A stretch of 19,505 nucleotides of DNA from Mageeibacillus sp. UBA1193 (GTDB lineage: Bacteria; Bacillota; Clostridia; Saccharofermentanales; Saccharofermentanaceae), in NCBI GenBank assembly GCA_002310155.1, contig DBYF01000033.1:5081-24585 (forward strand). Reading direction: 5' to 3'. This document shows, one piece after another, positions 7,938 through 15,265 of the stretch. Within the stretch, counting starts at the first letter, position 1. Every line of letters begins with the position of its first letter. The notes under the pieces were generated by a model. The model searched no databases. It worked only from the letters and a program-made list of their open reading frames with translations, and had not been told where the DNA came from. The translations under genes were made by a program, and so were the position numbers.

Positions 7938-8549
7938 TTACTTGCTGATCTCGTCTAATGTCATACCATAGGGCGGAACAAAATGCGTAAGATAATACTC
8001 CGCTTCTTCGCAGTTTAATGCATGGATCGATTTCTCGATCGATTCTTTCGCAGAATGGAACTCATCATTCGCCGCTTTCTCTTCCATCAGGCACTTCAGG
8101 AAAGCACTTATCCTGTCAGCTGCCTTGACCAGACGATGGACCTCCGCGCGCTTCGGATCTGAAAGATCCGGTAGAAGGAGCTCCCTGTATTCACCCTCGA
8201 TCTCATTCGGGAGCAGGGACAGGATGTTCTCTGCGGCCTGTGCTTCGACCTCTTTGTAAGCGGTCTTGAGTTCATCGTTCTTATACTTGATCGGTGTCGG
8301 CATATCGCCGGTAATGATCTCCGTTACATCGTGGTAGAGCGCCTCACCCATGGTAAGGAACGGATCTACCGGATCCTTCTTGAGGATGTTGTTATGGATC
8401 AGGGCCAGCGAGTGGGCGATGACCGCCACATCAAAGCTGTGCTCCTTCAGGTTCTCCTGACGGGTATTTCTCATCAGGCCCCAGCGCTGGATATACTGCA
8501 TGCGGTCCAGCATCGCATAGAAATTATAGAGTTCTTCTTTGTTGTCCAT
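7938..8549 (-). CDS. yfbR: 5'-deoxynucleotidase of the YfbR HD family
   Basis: YfbR-type enzymes remove the 5' phosphate from deoxyribonucleoside monophosphates, using a divalent metal, in the cytosol. The 203 residues are close to the E. coli protein (199) and collinear with it: QRWGLMRNTRQENLKEHSFDVA (the R22-W23 pair and metal His37), EALYHDVTEIITGDMPTPIKY (His73-Asp74 and Glu77), and KAADRISAFLKC (Asp145). All HD metal ligands and the substrate-selecting Arg/Trp pair are intact. CAGGAG lies five nt before the ATG. It begins 21 nt after the dgt stop and ends 12 nt before the glucosaminidase gene, so it sits mid-operon. Pairing with dgt suggests a deoxynucleotide catabolic unit. Confidence 0.95.
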   Translation of the reverse strand: MDNKEELYNFYAMLDRMQYIQRWGLMRNTRQENLKEHSFDVAVIAHSLALIHNNILKKDPVDPFLTMGEALYHDVTEIITGDMPTPIKYKNDELKTAYKEVEAQAAENILSLLPNEIEGEYRELLLPDLSDPKRAEVHRLVKAADRISAFLKCLMEEKAANDEFHSAKESIEKSIHALNCEEAEYYLTHFVPPYGMTLDEISK

Positions 8550-8570
8550 TTCTTCTCCTGTCTGTCTTCA

Positions 8571-9800
8571 TCAGATCCAGTAGATCTTCTCGTAGCAGGA
8601 CGTCGCAAAGGAGTCCGTCATGCCGGCAATATAATCTACAACCATCTGAACATTGCTCGTATTCTTATCCGGATACTCAGAGACGAACTTCATCAGTCCC
8701 TGGAATACCGGGTTCGCGGATCTTTTCGCCTTCTCCGGATCTGCCATGGCGCCCATAAGCGCTTCAAAGAGGCCCTCGAGTGAATTCTTGACCGCGTTCT
8801 CATATCGGCGGATCTTCTCGGAACGGTAGATACGCGCTACATTCTCTTCCAGCAGTTCTTTCATCGCCTGACCGGCCTCATCCGAAAGACGGATCTCATC
8901 CTTGTCGAGACTGTTGTGGATCAGGTCACTGACCAGTGTGTTGATGATCTGGGAGTTATTTGTTCCGAGCTGCGACTGGATCGCTGTCGGAATATCTTCA
9001 AACTCCATGATACCCGCTTCGCAGGCATCCTCAATATCTCTTCCGATGTATGCGATCTTATCGGAAATACGTACGACGCAGCCTTCCAGTGTCGCTGGAA
9101 GCGAGCGGAGTGCCTGCTTCGGATCATTGAGGATCTCAGAGGGCTTCTCCCTGAACGGAGAAATGAAGTACTCACTGTATGTCTCACCGCAGTGGGAAAC
9201 GATACCGTCTCTTACCTCAAAGGACAGATTCAGTCCACCGGGATTCCCGCTGGCACGCTGTTCCAGAAGGTCGATCACGCGCAGGCTCTGATACTCATGA
9301 CGGAAGATGATCTCCGGATCATACTTCTGCGCGCAGCTCTCGAGCATCCTCTCACCGGTATGTCCGAAGGGAGCATGACCCAGGTCATGACCGAGAGCGA
9401 TCGCCTCGACCAGATCCAGGTTCAGGTTCAGGGCACGTGCAATCGTCGTAGCGATATATTTAACGTAAATAACATGTTCGAGACGGGAGCAGATATGGTC
9501 ATTCTTCGCATTGAAGAATACCTGTGTCTTATGACGGAGACGCCTGAATGCCTGGCAGTAGATGATACGTCCTGTATCTCTCTCGAAGGGAGATCTGACC
9601 AGACACGGTTCTTCCTCGAATCTTCTTCCCCGGCTGTCTTTCGTATGGAAAGCATAGGAGGACAGATTCTTCTCTCGCTCGTCGCGAAGGATCGTCAGAA
9701 GCTCTCTGTCACGCGGGTTGTTGATGCCGGGTTTCTGTTCCGTCACACGGGAAAACGCGTCCGGAAACTGTTCAAACAGTGATTGTTCCTGATTCGCCAT
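8571..9800 (-). CDS. dgt: dGTP triphosphohydrolase family protein (HD domain)
   Basis: Family members split dGTP, or other dNTPs, into deoxynucleoside and tripolyphosphate, controlling dNTP pools. In this 409-residue protein the HD ligands are all present: SRLEHVIYV (His109), ALGHDLGHAPFGHTGE (His138, Asp139, and further His142 and His147), and RISDKIAYIGRD (Asp247). YCQAFRRLRHKTQVF before the first His is the usual substrate-pocket segment. The length and the PFGHTGE form fit the short, Firmicutes-type dGTPase-like group; exact nucleotide preference and allosteric activation cannot be read from sequence. The ATG has AAGGAGG eight nt upstream and an extended -10 promoter at 9824-9832. Two TGA stops lie in tandem at 8568-8573, the upstream one (8571) ending the frame. 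Confidence 0.95.
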   Translation of the reverse strand: MANQEQSLFEQFPDAFSRVTEQKPGINNPRDRELLTILRDEREKNLSSYAFHTKDSRGRRFEEEPCLVRSPFERDTGRIIYCQAFRRLRHKTQVFFNAKNDHICSRLEHVIYVKYIATTIARALNLNLDLVEAIALGHDLGHAPFGHTGERMLESCAQKYDPEIIFRHEYQSLRVIDLLEQRASGNPGGLNLSFEVRDGIVSHCGETYSEYFISPFREKPSEILNDPKQALRSLPATLEGCVVRISDKIAYIGRDIEDACEAGIMEFEDIPTAIQSQLGTNNSQIINTLVSDLIHNSLDKDEIRLSDEAGQAMKELLEENVARIYRSEKIRRYENAVKNSLEGLFEALMGAMADPEKAKRSANPVFQGLMKFVSEYPDKNTSNVQMVVDYIAGMTDSFATSCYEKIYWI

Positions 9801-9823
9801 AAGATCTTCCTCCTTACCTGTCT

Positions 9824-9832
9824 AGTATATCA
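9824..9832 (-). promoter_or_regulatory. Extended -10 promoter for dgt-yfbR
   Basis: The minus strand carries TGATATACT (TGn plus TATACT) 24 nt before the dgt ATG, in the 71-nt gap after pcrA. No good -35 box is found at 16-19 nt, which is typical of extended -10 promoters. It would start a transcript covering dgt, yfbR and the glucosaminidase gene. No pcrA terminator is visible in the gap, so pcrA read-through may add to it. Confidence 0.45.
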
Positions 9833-9871
9833 TTATTCCTCACACATTCTGCGATTCTTGCATCACAAGGA

Positions 9872-12196
9872 TCAGCACTTCTTCAGTCCGGATTTATTCA
9901 GGAGCATGTTCTTCCTCATGCCGTCAAAATCCACACAGACCAGCGCGTCGCCGGCCACCTTCTCGCAGGATACGACGATACCTTCGCCAAATCTCGGATG
10001 CAGCACTCTCGTACCCTTGCCGATCGTGTCCGGCGTAAAGTCCGAACTCGGAGCAGCTGCCGGCTTTACCGCCTTATAGGAAGGCACATACTTCGCGGCA
10101 GGAGCCTGCTCTGCTTCTCTTCCGAACCGCGGATTGACCGCTTCCTTCGGCTGTTCTTTTCTCTTATTCGCGATCGCGCGCATATACTGCGGCGGGATCT
10201 CCTTGATAAATCTCGAGGGCGAAAGGTTCTGTGTCTGACCGAAAAGCATACGGCTTCTTGCCGAGATGACCGTCAGTTTTCTCTTGGCACGCGTCAGCGC
10301 GACATACATCAGGCGGCGCTCTTCCTCAACATCCCCGTCATTTACGGATCTTGCACTCGGGAAGATCGTTTCGTCGACGCCGACTACATAGACAGCACCG
10401 AACTCCAGTCCCTTCGCGCTGTGGATAGACATCAGACGAACGAAGTCCTCGCTGTCATCCTCATTGTCTCCCTCGGAGTACAGAGCAGCGTTCTGCAGGT
10501 ACGCGCCAAGGATACCGGTCAGATCCAGACCGAAGTCCGGTTCATTTTCCATAAACGGATCCTGCGCCCTCTCCGCGTCAGTATTCTGCTGCTGAGCCAG
10601 CTCCACTTCTTTTCTTCTTCTGGCTTCGAATTCCACGGCTTCAGAAAGAAGTTCCTTCAGGTTCTCGACACGGTCGACCATCTCTTCTTTCTTCTCACGC
10701 TGCTCAACGATCTCATTGACCAGCCCCGTCTTATCCTGCACATACTCGATGAACTCGGAGAACGAAGCTTCATTCTCGGACATAACCTTGCGGAGGTTCT
10801 CGATCAGCAGATAGAAATCGAAGAGTTTTTCCGCGGATCTTCCTAGCTCCGGATAGATCGAACTTCTCTCGCAGACCGTCAGTGCCGGGATATTCTCACG
10901 CTCGGAGATCGCCAGGATCTTCGCCACGGTCGTATCTCCGATACCGCGCTTCGGCACATTGATAATACGCTCCCACGCGTAGTTGTCGGCATCAGAATAG
11001 ATGAGTCGCAGGTATGCCAGAACATCCTTGATCTCTTTTCTGTCGTAGAATCGCATTCCTCCGTAAACGCGGTACGGGATGCCCTTCTCACGGAGCGCCG
11101 ACTCGATCGTACGGGACAGCGCGTTCATACGGTAGAGTATCGCAACGTCGCTATAGGGAAAAGCACCGCTCTCGGCATCTCTCTTGATGCTCTCGGCGCA
11201 GTAGTACGCCTCGATACCATGGTGGTCCGCCAGCAGGAATGTCAGCGGGTCACCCTGCTCACCCGAAGTGCGAAGTGCCTTCATCTTTCTCTTCTTGTTA
11301 TGGGCGATAACGCCGTTGGCCGCATTCAGGATCGTCGCGGTAGAACGGTAGTTCTCCTCGAGCTTGATGACCTTGGCGTCTTTGAAATCTTTCTCGAAAT
11401 CCAGGATATTTCTAAGATCCGCGCCACGGAAGGAATAGATCGACTGGTCGTCATCACCGACGACGCAGAGGTTTCTGTAACGCTTAGCCAGAAGCTGGAT
11501 CAAGAGGTACTGGCAGTGGTTCGTATCCTGATACTCGTCGACGAGGATATATCTGAACTTATCCTGATAGATCGTCAGGACATCCGGATGTTCCTTGAAC
11601 AGGCGCACGGTATTAAACAGGATATCGTCGAAGTCCATGGCATTGTTCGCCAGAAGCTTATCGTTATAGCGGGTATAGATCCTCGCGATCGTCGACATGC
11701 GCAGGTCGCCGTGCGAAAGCGCCGCAAACTCCTCCGGAGACTGCATGTCGTTCTTCGCTTTACTGATGGCAGACTGGACAAGGCGCGGAGCAAAGAGCTT
11801 GTCATTGAGCTCCATCTCCTTGATGCACTCCTTCAAGACCTTCAGCTGGTCATCGGTATCAAGGATCGAATAGGTCGGTGTGTAATTGAGAAGTTCCGCA
11901 TGACGCCGCAGGATACGCGCGAACATGGAGTGGAACGTACCGACCCACATGTTTCTGGACGTATCGCCGATCAGGGCATTGATACGCTCACGCATCTCCG
12001 TGGCCGCTTTATTCGTAAAGGTGATCGCCAGGATACTGGACGGATAGACTCCTCTCACCCGGATCAGGTACGCGATACGATAGGTAATGACTCTCGTCTT
12101 TCCCGAACCTGCACCGGCGAGGATGAGCAGCGGTCCTTCATCGTGAAGAACAGCCTCTCTTTGTTCATTATTCAGCTTTTCCAGCAGATCATCCAT
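9872..12196 (-). CDS. pcrA: ATP-dependent 3'-5' DNA helicase PcrA (UvrD/Rep family)
   Basis: PcrA unwinds DNA in nucleotide excision repair, plasmid replication and removal of RecA or stalled polymerase. The 774 residues carry the superfamily 1A motifs in order: NEQREAVL (Q motif), LILAGAGSGKT (Walker A, K33), ITFTNKAATEM (Ia), VGTFHSMFARIL, LVDEYQDTNHCQY (Walker B, about 219-230), VVGDDDQSIYSFRGAD (III), LEENYRST (IV), LMSIHSAKGLEF (V) and MYVALTRAKRKL (VI). The C-terminus (about 728-774, GTRVLHPRFGEGIVVS to VDFDG) is the Tudor-like module known to contact RNA polymerase. GGGAGG lies five nt before the ATG. Its upstream region carries two inverted repeats (12242-12288). Confidence 0.97.
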   Translation of the reverse strand: MDDLLEKLNNEQREAVLHDEGPLLILAGAGSGKTRVITYRIAYLIRVRGVYPSSILAITFTNKAATEMRERINALIGDTSRNMWVGTFHSMFARILRRHAELLNYTPTYSILDTDDQLKVLKECIKEMELNDKLFAPRLVQSAISKAKNDMQSPEEFAALSHGDLRMSTIARIYTRYNDKLLANNAMDFDDILFNTVRLFKEHPDVLTIYQDKFRYILVDEYQDTNHCQYLLIQLLAKRYRNLCVVGDDDQSIYSFRGADLRNILDFEKDFKDAKVIKLEENYRSTATILNAANGVIAHNKKRKMKALRTSGEQGDPLTFLLADHHGIEAYYCAESIKRDAESGAFPYSDVAILYRMNALSRTIESALREKGIPYRVYGGMRFYDRKEIKDVLAYLRLIYSDADNYAWERIINVPKRGIGDTTVAKILAISERENIPALTVCERSSIYPELGRSAEKLFDFYLLIENLRKVMSENEASFSEFIEYVQDKTGLVNEIVEQREKKEEMVDRVENLKELLSEAVEFEARRRKEVELAQQQNTDAERAQDPFMENEPDFGLDLTGILGAYLQNAALYSEGDNEDDSEDFVRLMSIHSAKGLEFGAVYVVGVDETIFPSARSVNDGDVEEERRLMYVALTRAKRKLTVISARSRMLFGQTQNLSPSRFIKEIPPQYMRAIANKRKEQPKEAVNPRFGREAEQAPAAKYVPSYKAVKPAAAPSSDFTPDTIGKGTRVLHPRFGEGIVVSCEKVAGDALVCVDFDGMRKNMLLNKSGLKKC

Positions 12197-12241
12197 CCGT
12201 GCCTCCCAACCCCATCCATATAATGAAGGGGCTTTCTTTTC

Positions 12242-12288
12242 TATAGAGTGTCATTATACTCTATACACTGTCCCAATACTAGGACAGT
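12242..12288. promoter_or_regulatory. Two tandem inverted repeats upstream of pcrA, one overlapping a TATAAT
   Basis: In the 134-nt gap between the ECF S gene and pcrA lie two perfect inverted repeats. The first has arms TATAGAGT (12242-12249) and ACTCTATA (12258-12265) around 8 nt. The second has arms ACTGTCC (12267-12273) and GGACAGT (12282-12288), also around 8 nt. Their centres are 24 nt apart. The first includes a minus-strand TATAAT (complement of 12253-12258), suitable as the pcrA -10, but no good -35 is present. Neither repeat is followed by a T run on either strand, which speaks against simple terminators. Operator sites are possible. Confidence 0.45.
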
Positions 12289-12330
12289 TGGGAAGCACTT
12301 TCCGTCAAAATGGTTTTCAAATACTCTCTT

Positions 12331-12855
12331 TTACTCTTTTTCCGAGGCCAATTCCTTGTTCTTTCCGTTAGCCGCTACTGAGTGCGCGGATGTCAGGAGG
12401 AATCCGACTACGATACCGCCGCCCGCCTGGATCAGGTTCATCAGGATCGCGCCCTTTGCCGCGGAAACTCCGTACATGAAGCTCTCGAAAATGAAATATC
12501 CCGCCAGCATGATCAGTTCTGCCGCGACAAATGCCACGATGCGGCTGAAGATGCCCTTGTGTTTAAGAAGTACCCATCCGGTGAGCGCGCCCATCAGTCC
12601 TTTGATGATGAATGTCGGAGCGATGTATACCGCATAGCCCGCGATCAGATCCGCGAGTGCCGATCCTACTGCCGCCGCCAGAAAAGCAGCCGGTCCGATC
12701 GCGTATCCCGCGTAAAGGATCACGCCGTCACCTAAGTGAATGTATCCGAGCGCTGTCGGTACGTGAAGTTCTGTAGCCACGAAGACCAGCGCGGCAAATA
12801 CCCCTGCCAGCGCCACTTTCCGTGCTTTTTCTTTCGCTGTGTTTCTGTTTTCCAT
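12331..12855 (-). CDS. ECF transporter substrate-binding (S) component
   Basis: S components capture a vitamin or similar micronutrient and dock on a shared energising module (EcfA/A'/T). The 174 residues are very hydrophobic, with about five membrane segments: ALAGVFAALVFVATELHV, VILYAGYAIGPAAFLAAAVGSAL, the segment near YIAPTFIIKGLMGALTGWVLL, IVAFVAAELIMLAGYFIFESF, and GAILMNLIQAGGGIVVGFLL. GYIHLGDGVILYAGYAIGP followed by SALADLIAGYAVYIAPTFIIKG is characteristic of the COG4720-like S-component group (riboflavin or pyrimidine/thiamine precursor candidates). The substrate is not decidable, since no vitamin gene or riboswitch is adjacent. No EcfA or EcfT gene lies in the window, as expected for group II ECF systems. 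The N-terminal KEKARK is cytoplasmic. Confidence 0.85.
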   Translation of the reverse strand: MENRNTAKEKARKVALAGVFAALVFVATELHVPTALGYIHLGDGVILYAGYAIGPAAFLAAAVGSALADLIAGYAVYIAPTFIIKGLMGALTGWVLLKHKGIFSRIVAFVAAELIMLAGYFIFESFMYGVSAAKGAILMNLIQAGGGIVVGFLLTSAHSVAANGKNKELASEKE

Positions 12856-12891
12856 TTTTCTGTTCCCTCTTTTTCCCTGTGTTTTGAAACG

Positions 12892-12921
12892 ATTATAAAC
12901 ACCGGGATTCAGGAATGTAAT
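12892..12921 (-). promoter_or_regulatory. Promoter for the ECF S-component gene
   Basis: On the minus strand ATTACA (complement of 12916-12921, four of six matches to TTGACA) is followed after 18 nt by a perfect TATAAT (complement of 12892-12897), 36 nt before the ATG at 12855. No riboswitch-sized leader fits between this site and the start. The ribosome site GAGGGA is modest. Confidence 0.55.
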
Positions 12922-12922
12922 T

Positions 12923-12953
12923 GTTAAAACCTACTATTTTGATAGTTTTTAAC
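12923..12953 (-). terminator. AT-rich hairpin at the end of the CmpB-family gene, possible weak terminator
   Basis: GTTAAAA (12923-12929) and TTTTAAC (12947-12953) form a 7-bp outer stem around a second short CTAT/ATAG stem. It overlaps the TAA stop of the CmpB-family gene (12949-12951). The stem is AT-rich and has no clean T run on the minus strand, so termination, if any, would be inefficient. Confidence 0.25.
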
Positions 12954-13764
12954 GTTTTCTGACTTCGGGATCCACGGATTTGTCGTCAGATGGTGCTTTT
13001 CCGTTCGGATCGGCCATCTGGAAACTCTCTCGGAGTCCATCTGTCAGGTCGGTAATACGGCCTTTTGTCGTCTCGTACGTATCCTTAAGGAAACGGCTGA
13101 ACGGATTATCCATCCACATACGGAAGATAAATCCGGCCTTGATGAGACGGCTCTCCTTATACTGGCCGATACGCTCCTTGATCTCTTCGTAGTGCAGAAT
13201 GATCTGCTGCTGGTTCGCGAACTTCTTGATCGCGAGCACGACTCTCGTCGAGTGCGTCAGGTCCATCAGGAACACGCCGTAGAAGAATCCGATAAAGAAC
13301 GAGAACGCGAGGTTTCGGGACAGCCACTCGAGCGATCTTAAGATATGCGGATGAATAAGGAAGTAGTAGATCGCGCCGAGGATCGACCACAGAAAGGAAT
13401 AAAGAGGACAGATGACGCCCTGGATATTTCCCCACCGGTCAGTGTAGTCCCACAGGCGCAGCTTGAAGTATTTGAGGCAGAAGATTCCGGCGATGTACTC
13501 CACGATCGTCATACCCAGCATCATCACTGCGAAAAGCACCAGTTTCTCGAGGATCGGATTTCCGAAATCGAAATATGGTTCCGTCGACGCGATCAGATAA
13601 AGGAGCACCAGGCCGAATCCGTAGATCGGAAGATAAGGACCCGAGAGGAAACCCGGGTTGACCCACTTTTTCTGGGAAACAAACCTTCTGTAGACGAGCT
13701 CGAGTCCCCAGCCCGTCAGACTTCCCACGAAAAACAGAAATGCTAACAGCAGAATAAACGACAT
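12949..13764 (-). CDS. CmpB-family polytopic membrane protein (putative ABC-transporter type IV)
   Basis: The 271 residues resemble the CmpB family (often labelled putative ABC transporter permease), a Clostridia-rich membrane family of unproven function. About five membrane segments are visible: residues 2-24, 43-62, 75-98, 112-137 and 152-172. The family-like GWGLELVYRRFVSQKKWVNPGFLSGPYLPIYGFG lies between the first two (residues about 18-52), followed later by TIVEYIAGI, KLRLWDY and ICPLYSFLWSILG. A soluble, charged C-terminus of about 90 residues ends DDKSVDPEVRKR. It starts 8 nt after the stop of the 460-residue gene, with AGGTG overlapping that stop, so the two are coupled. No ATPase gene is adjacent, so a true transporter role is doubtful. 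Confidence 0.8.
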   Translation of the reverse strand: MSFILLLAFLFFVGSLTGWGLELVYRRFVSQKKWVNPGFLSGPYLPIYGFGLVLLYLIASTEPYFDFGNPILEKLVLFAVMMLGMTIVEYIAGIFCLKYFKLRLWDYTDRWGNIQGVICPLYSFLWSILGAIYYFLIHPHILRSLEWLSRNLAFSFFIGFFYGVFLMDLTHSTRVVLAIKKFANQQQIILHYEEIKERIGQYKESRLIKAGFIFRMWMDNPFSRFLKDTYETTKGRITDLTDGLRESFQMADPNGKAPSDDKSVDPEVRKR

Positions 13765-13772
13765 ATTATCAC

Positions 13773-15155
13773 CTACTTCAAGATAAGTTCCATCAGGAGA
13801 TTTTCTCTGGCATAGACCGCATATCTCGAATCGTCGAGATCACGATAGAACGTATACAGCGCCGGGCTCGTGGAGAGCGTCGCGTAATGCCTCATCATGG
13901 CCTGATACGTCAGTGTGAACAGATTGTCGTCGCCCTTGATCATCGCCAGATACATTACCAGCGGATATGCATCCATCGCCTCTGTTGCCGAGGCCGCCTC
14001 ACCGGACATCATGTTATAAGAAGTGTACAGGTAGCCCCCGTTATAGATCTTCTCGGAGATCCACGCATAACCGTCCGTGTCGAGATTTCCGGTCTCCGCG
14101 AGGTACACCATCACATAAAGAGAAGGCAGAAGCTCCACATCGCCCGTACTTCCTGTGTAGTAGGTATATTTTCCCTCACCTGTGCACAGCCACGCGTAAA
14201 GCGGAAGCTCCGTGGAGATCTTTCCTCCTTTTACCGTCTTCAGGACTGCTTCGTATTTTTCCTGATACTTCGGGAAAAGCACTGCTGCCCGGCGCATCGC
14301 ATCCAGATCCATTGCCGAAAGTTCCGTGCCGTCGATTCCGATCAGGATATTCCCGGACTTTTCATCCTTATCCGCCTCGTCTTCAGGGACCGGCGTGACA
14401 AGAGATTTTTCCGTAACAGGGATCGGTGTCGGTTTCGCCGCCCGGTCTGCCGCACGATAGGATTTCTTCCCGTCCGCACCAAATACCAGATCCGCGAGTT
14501 TTTCGATCTTCTCCAGTGTCTTCTTGCTGCCCCACTTGTCATAGAAATCCAGAAGTGCGCGAAGATACCTCGTGGTCGCCTTCATGGAGACCGGCGGATC
14601 AGTAAGAAGAAGGTATGACTGCTCCTCGAGCGAATCATTGTGTTCTTCCTTCGTGCGGTCCGAGGTGATCAGATCATCCGCTTTTCGGAAAGACAGAAGA
14701 TATCCGCTTCCATCCGTCAGCGAACTGTCGATTGCCCTGATCAGCGACTCCGCCTTCGTTCGTTTCCCTTCCTCAATATAGGATTCCAGCAGAAGGATCT
14801 GGTCAAATGTATCTACGTATGCCGATTCCATGGCCGGCACAGTTCTCGTCGTACCCGGAAGCATGTACCAGGACAGCACCCACGGGTCTGTGCTTCTGTC
14901 TTCCGCGAGAAGCTTCGTCGTTCTCGAGAACATATATCCCTTGTGAAGGTCACTTTCAGTCATGACCGCTTTCATCTCCGCGGTCATGGAATAAGAATTC
15001 CCCGCCGTATCTTCTTTCTTATAGAAGACCCCGTTACGGACCACCAGATAGATACCCGTCGCCACCAGTGCGGCAGCCGCCACGGCGATCCCGCAGATCA
15101 GAAGGATCTTCTTGACTTTCTTATTGGTGTATTTGACTGAGGTCATTGACGGCAT
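13773..15155 (-). CDS. Membrane-anchored extracytoplasmic protein, possibly glycosidase-like helical toroid
   Basis: 460 residues. The N-terminus is a signal anchor: basic KKVKK and a hydrophobic segment at about 17-39. The outside part alternates long helices and tight turns, with a Pro/Asp/Glu linker at about 240-268 (KPTPIPVTEK, PVPEDEADKDEK) splitting it in two. The helical spacing, aromatic residues (STDPWVLSWYML, GGYLYTSYNMMSGEA, ATEAMDAYPLVMYLA) and the ending SRYAVYARENLLMELI vaguely recall (alpha/alpha)6 toroids such as glycoside hydrolase family 8. I cannot point to confident catalytic acids, so this is a weak suggestion. The AAGGAG lies 10 nt before the ATG, slightly far. It is divergent from tmcAL and coupled to the CmpB-family gene. 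Confidence 0.8.
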   Translation of the reverse strand: MPSMTSVKYTNKKVKKILLICGIAVAAAALVATGIYLVVRNGVFYKKEDTAGNSYSMTAEMKAVMTESDLHKGYMFSRTTKLLAEDRSTDPWVLSWYMLPGTTRTVPAMESAYVDTFDQILLLESYIEEGKRTKAESLIRAIDSSLTDGSGYLLSFRKADDLITSDRTKEEHNDSLEEQSYLLLTDPPVSMKATTRYLRALLDFYDKWGSKKTLEKIEKLADLVFGADGKKSYRAADRAAKPTPIPVTEKSLVTPVPEDEADKDEKSGNILIGIDGTELSAMDLDAMRRAAVLFPKYQEKYEAVLKTVKGGKISTELPLYAWLCTGEGKYTYYTGSTGDVELLPSLYVMVYLAETGNLDTDGYAWISEKIYNGGYLYTSYNMMSGEAASATEAMDAYPLVMYLAMIKGDDNLFTLTYQAMMRHYATLSTSPALYTFYRDLDDSRYAVYARENLLMELILK

Positions 15156-15168
15156 GTTGGATCTGCTC

Positions 15169-15219
15169 CTTTTCGAAAAGCACTAAATAAGCTATAGTTA
15201 TTGTATCATTTCTGAACAA
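15169..15219. promoter_or_regulatory. Divergent intergenic region with a 12-bp palindrome and weak promoter
   Basis: The 110-nt gap between the 460-residue gene and tmcAL must hold promoters for both. A perfect palindrome CTTTTCGAAAAG (15169-15180) overlaps the ribosome site of the minus-strand gene and one GAAAAGCACT word. A minus-strand candidate promoter is TTGTTC (15214-15219), 17 nt, TATAGC (15191-15196), which matches only moderately. I find no convincing plus-strand promoter. Confidence 0.3.
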
Positions 15220-15265
15220 TACCAGAGCAAAAGTGACGAAACTGGAAGAGTTTTACGGAGGGACC

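Noticed and set aside
8916..9782. A 288-codon open frame on the plus strand
   Set aside because: It is antisense to dgt, whose HD ligands are all present on the minus strand.
11219..12223. A 334-codon open frame on the plus strand
   Set aside because: It is the antisense shadow of the pcrA helicase motifs and has no supporting motif of its own.
12197..12330. LexA-type SOS box before pcrA
   Set aside because: No CGAAC-N4-GTTCG-like sequence was found; only the unrelated inverted repeats are present.
12856..12948. Riboswitch upstream of the ECF S component
   Set aside because: The gap is only 93 nt and the promoter leaves about 30 nt of leader; no known vitamin-riboswitch core sequence is visible.
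15233..15265. GTG start giving an 11-residue N-terminal extension of TmcAL
   Set aside because: The extension does not resemble the family, whose proteins begin right before the VAEYNPFHNGH segment, and a good GGAGG precedes the ATG at 15266.
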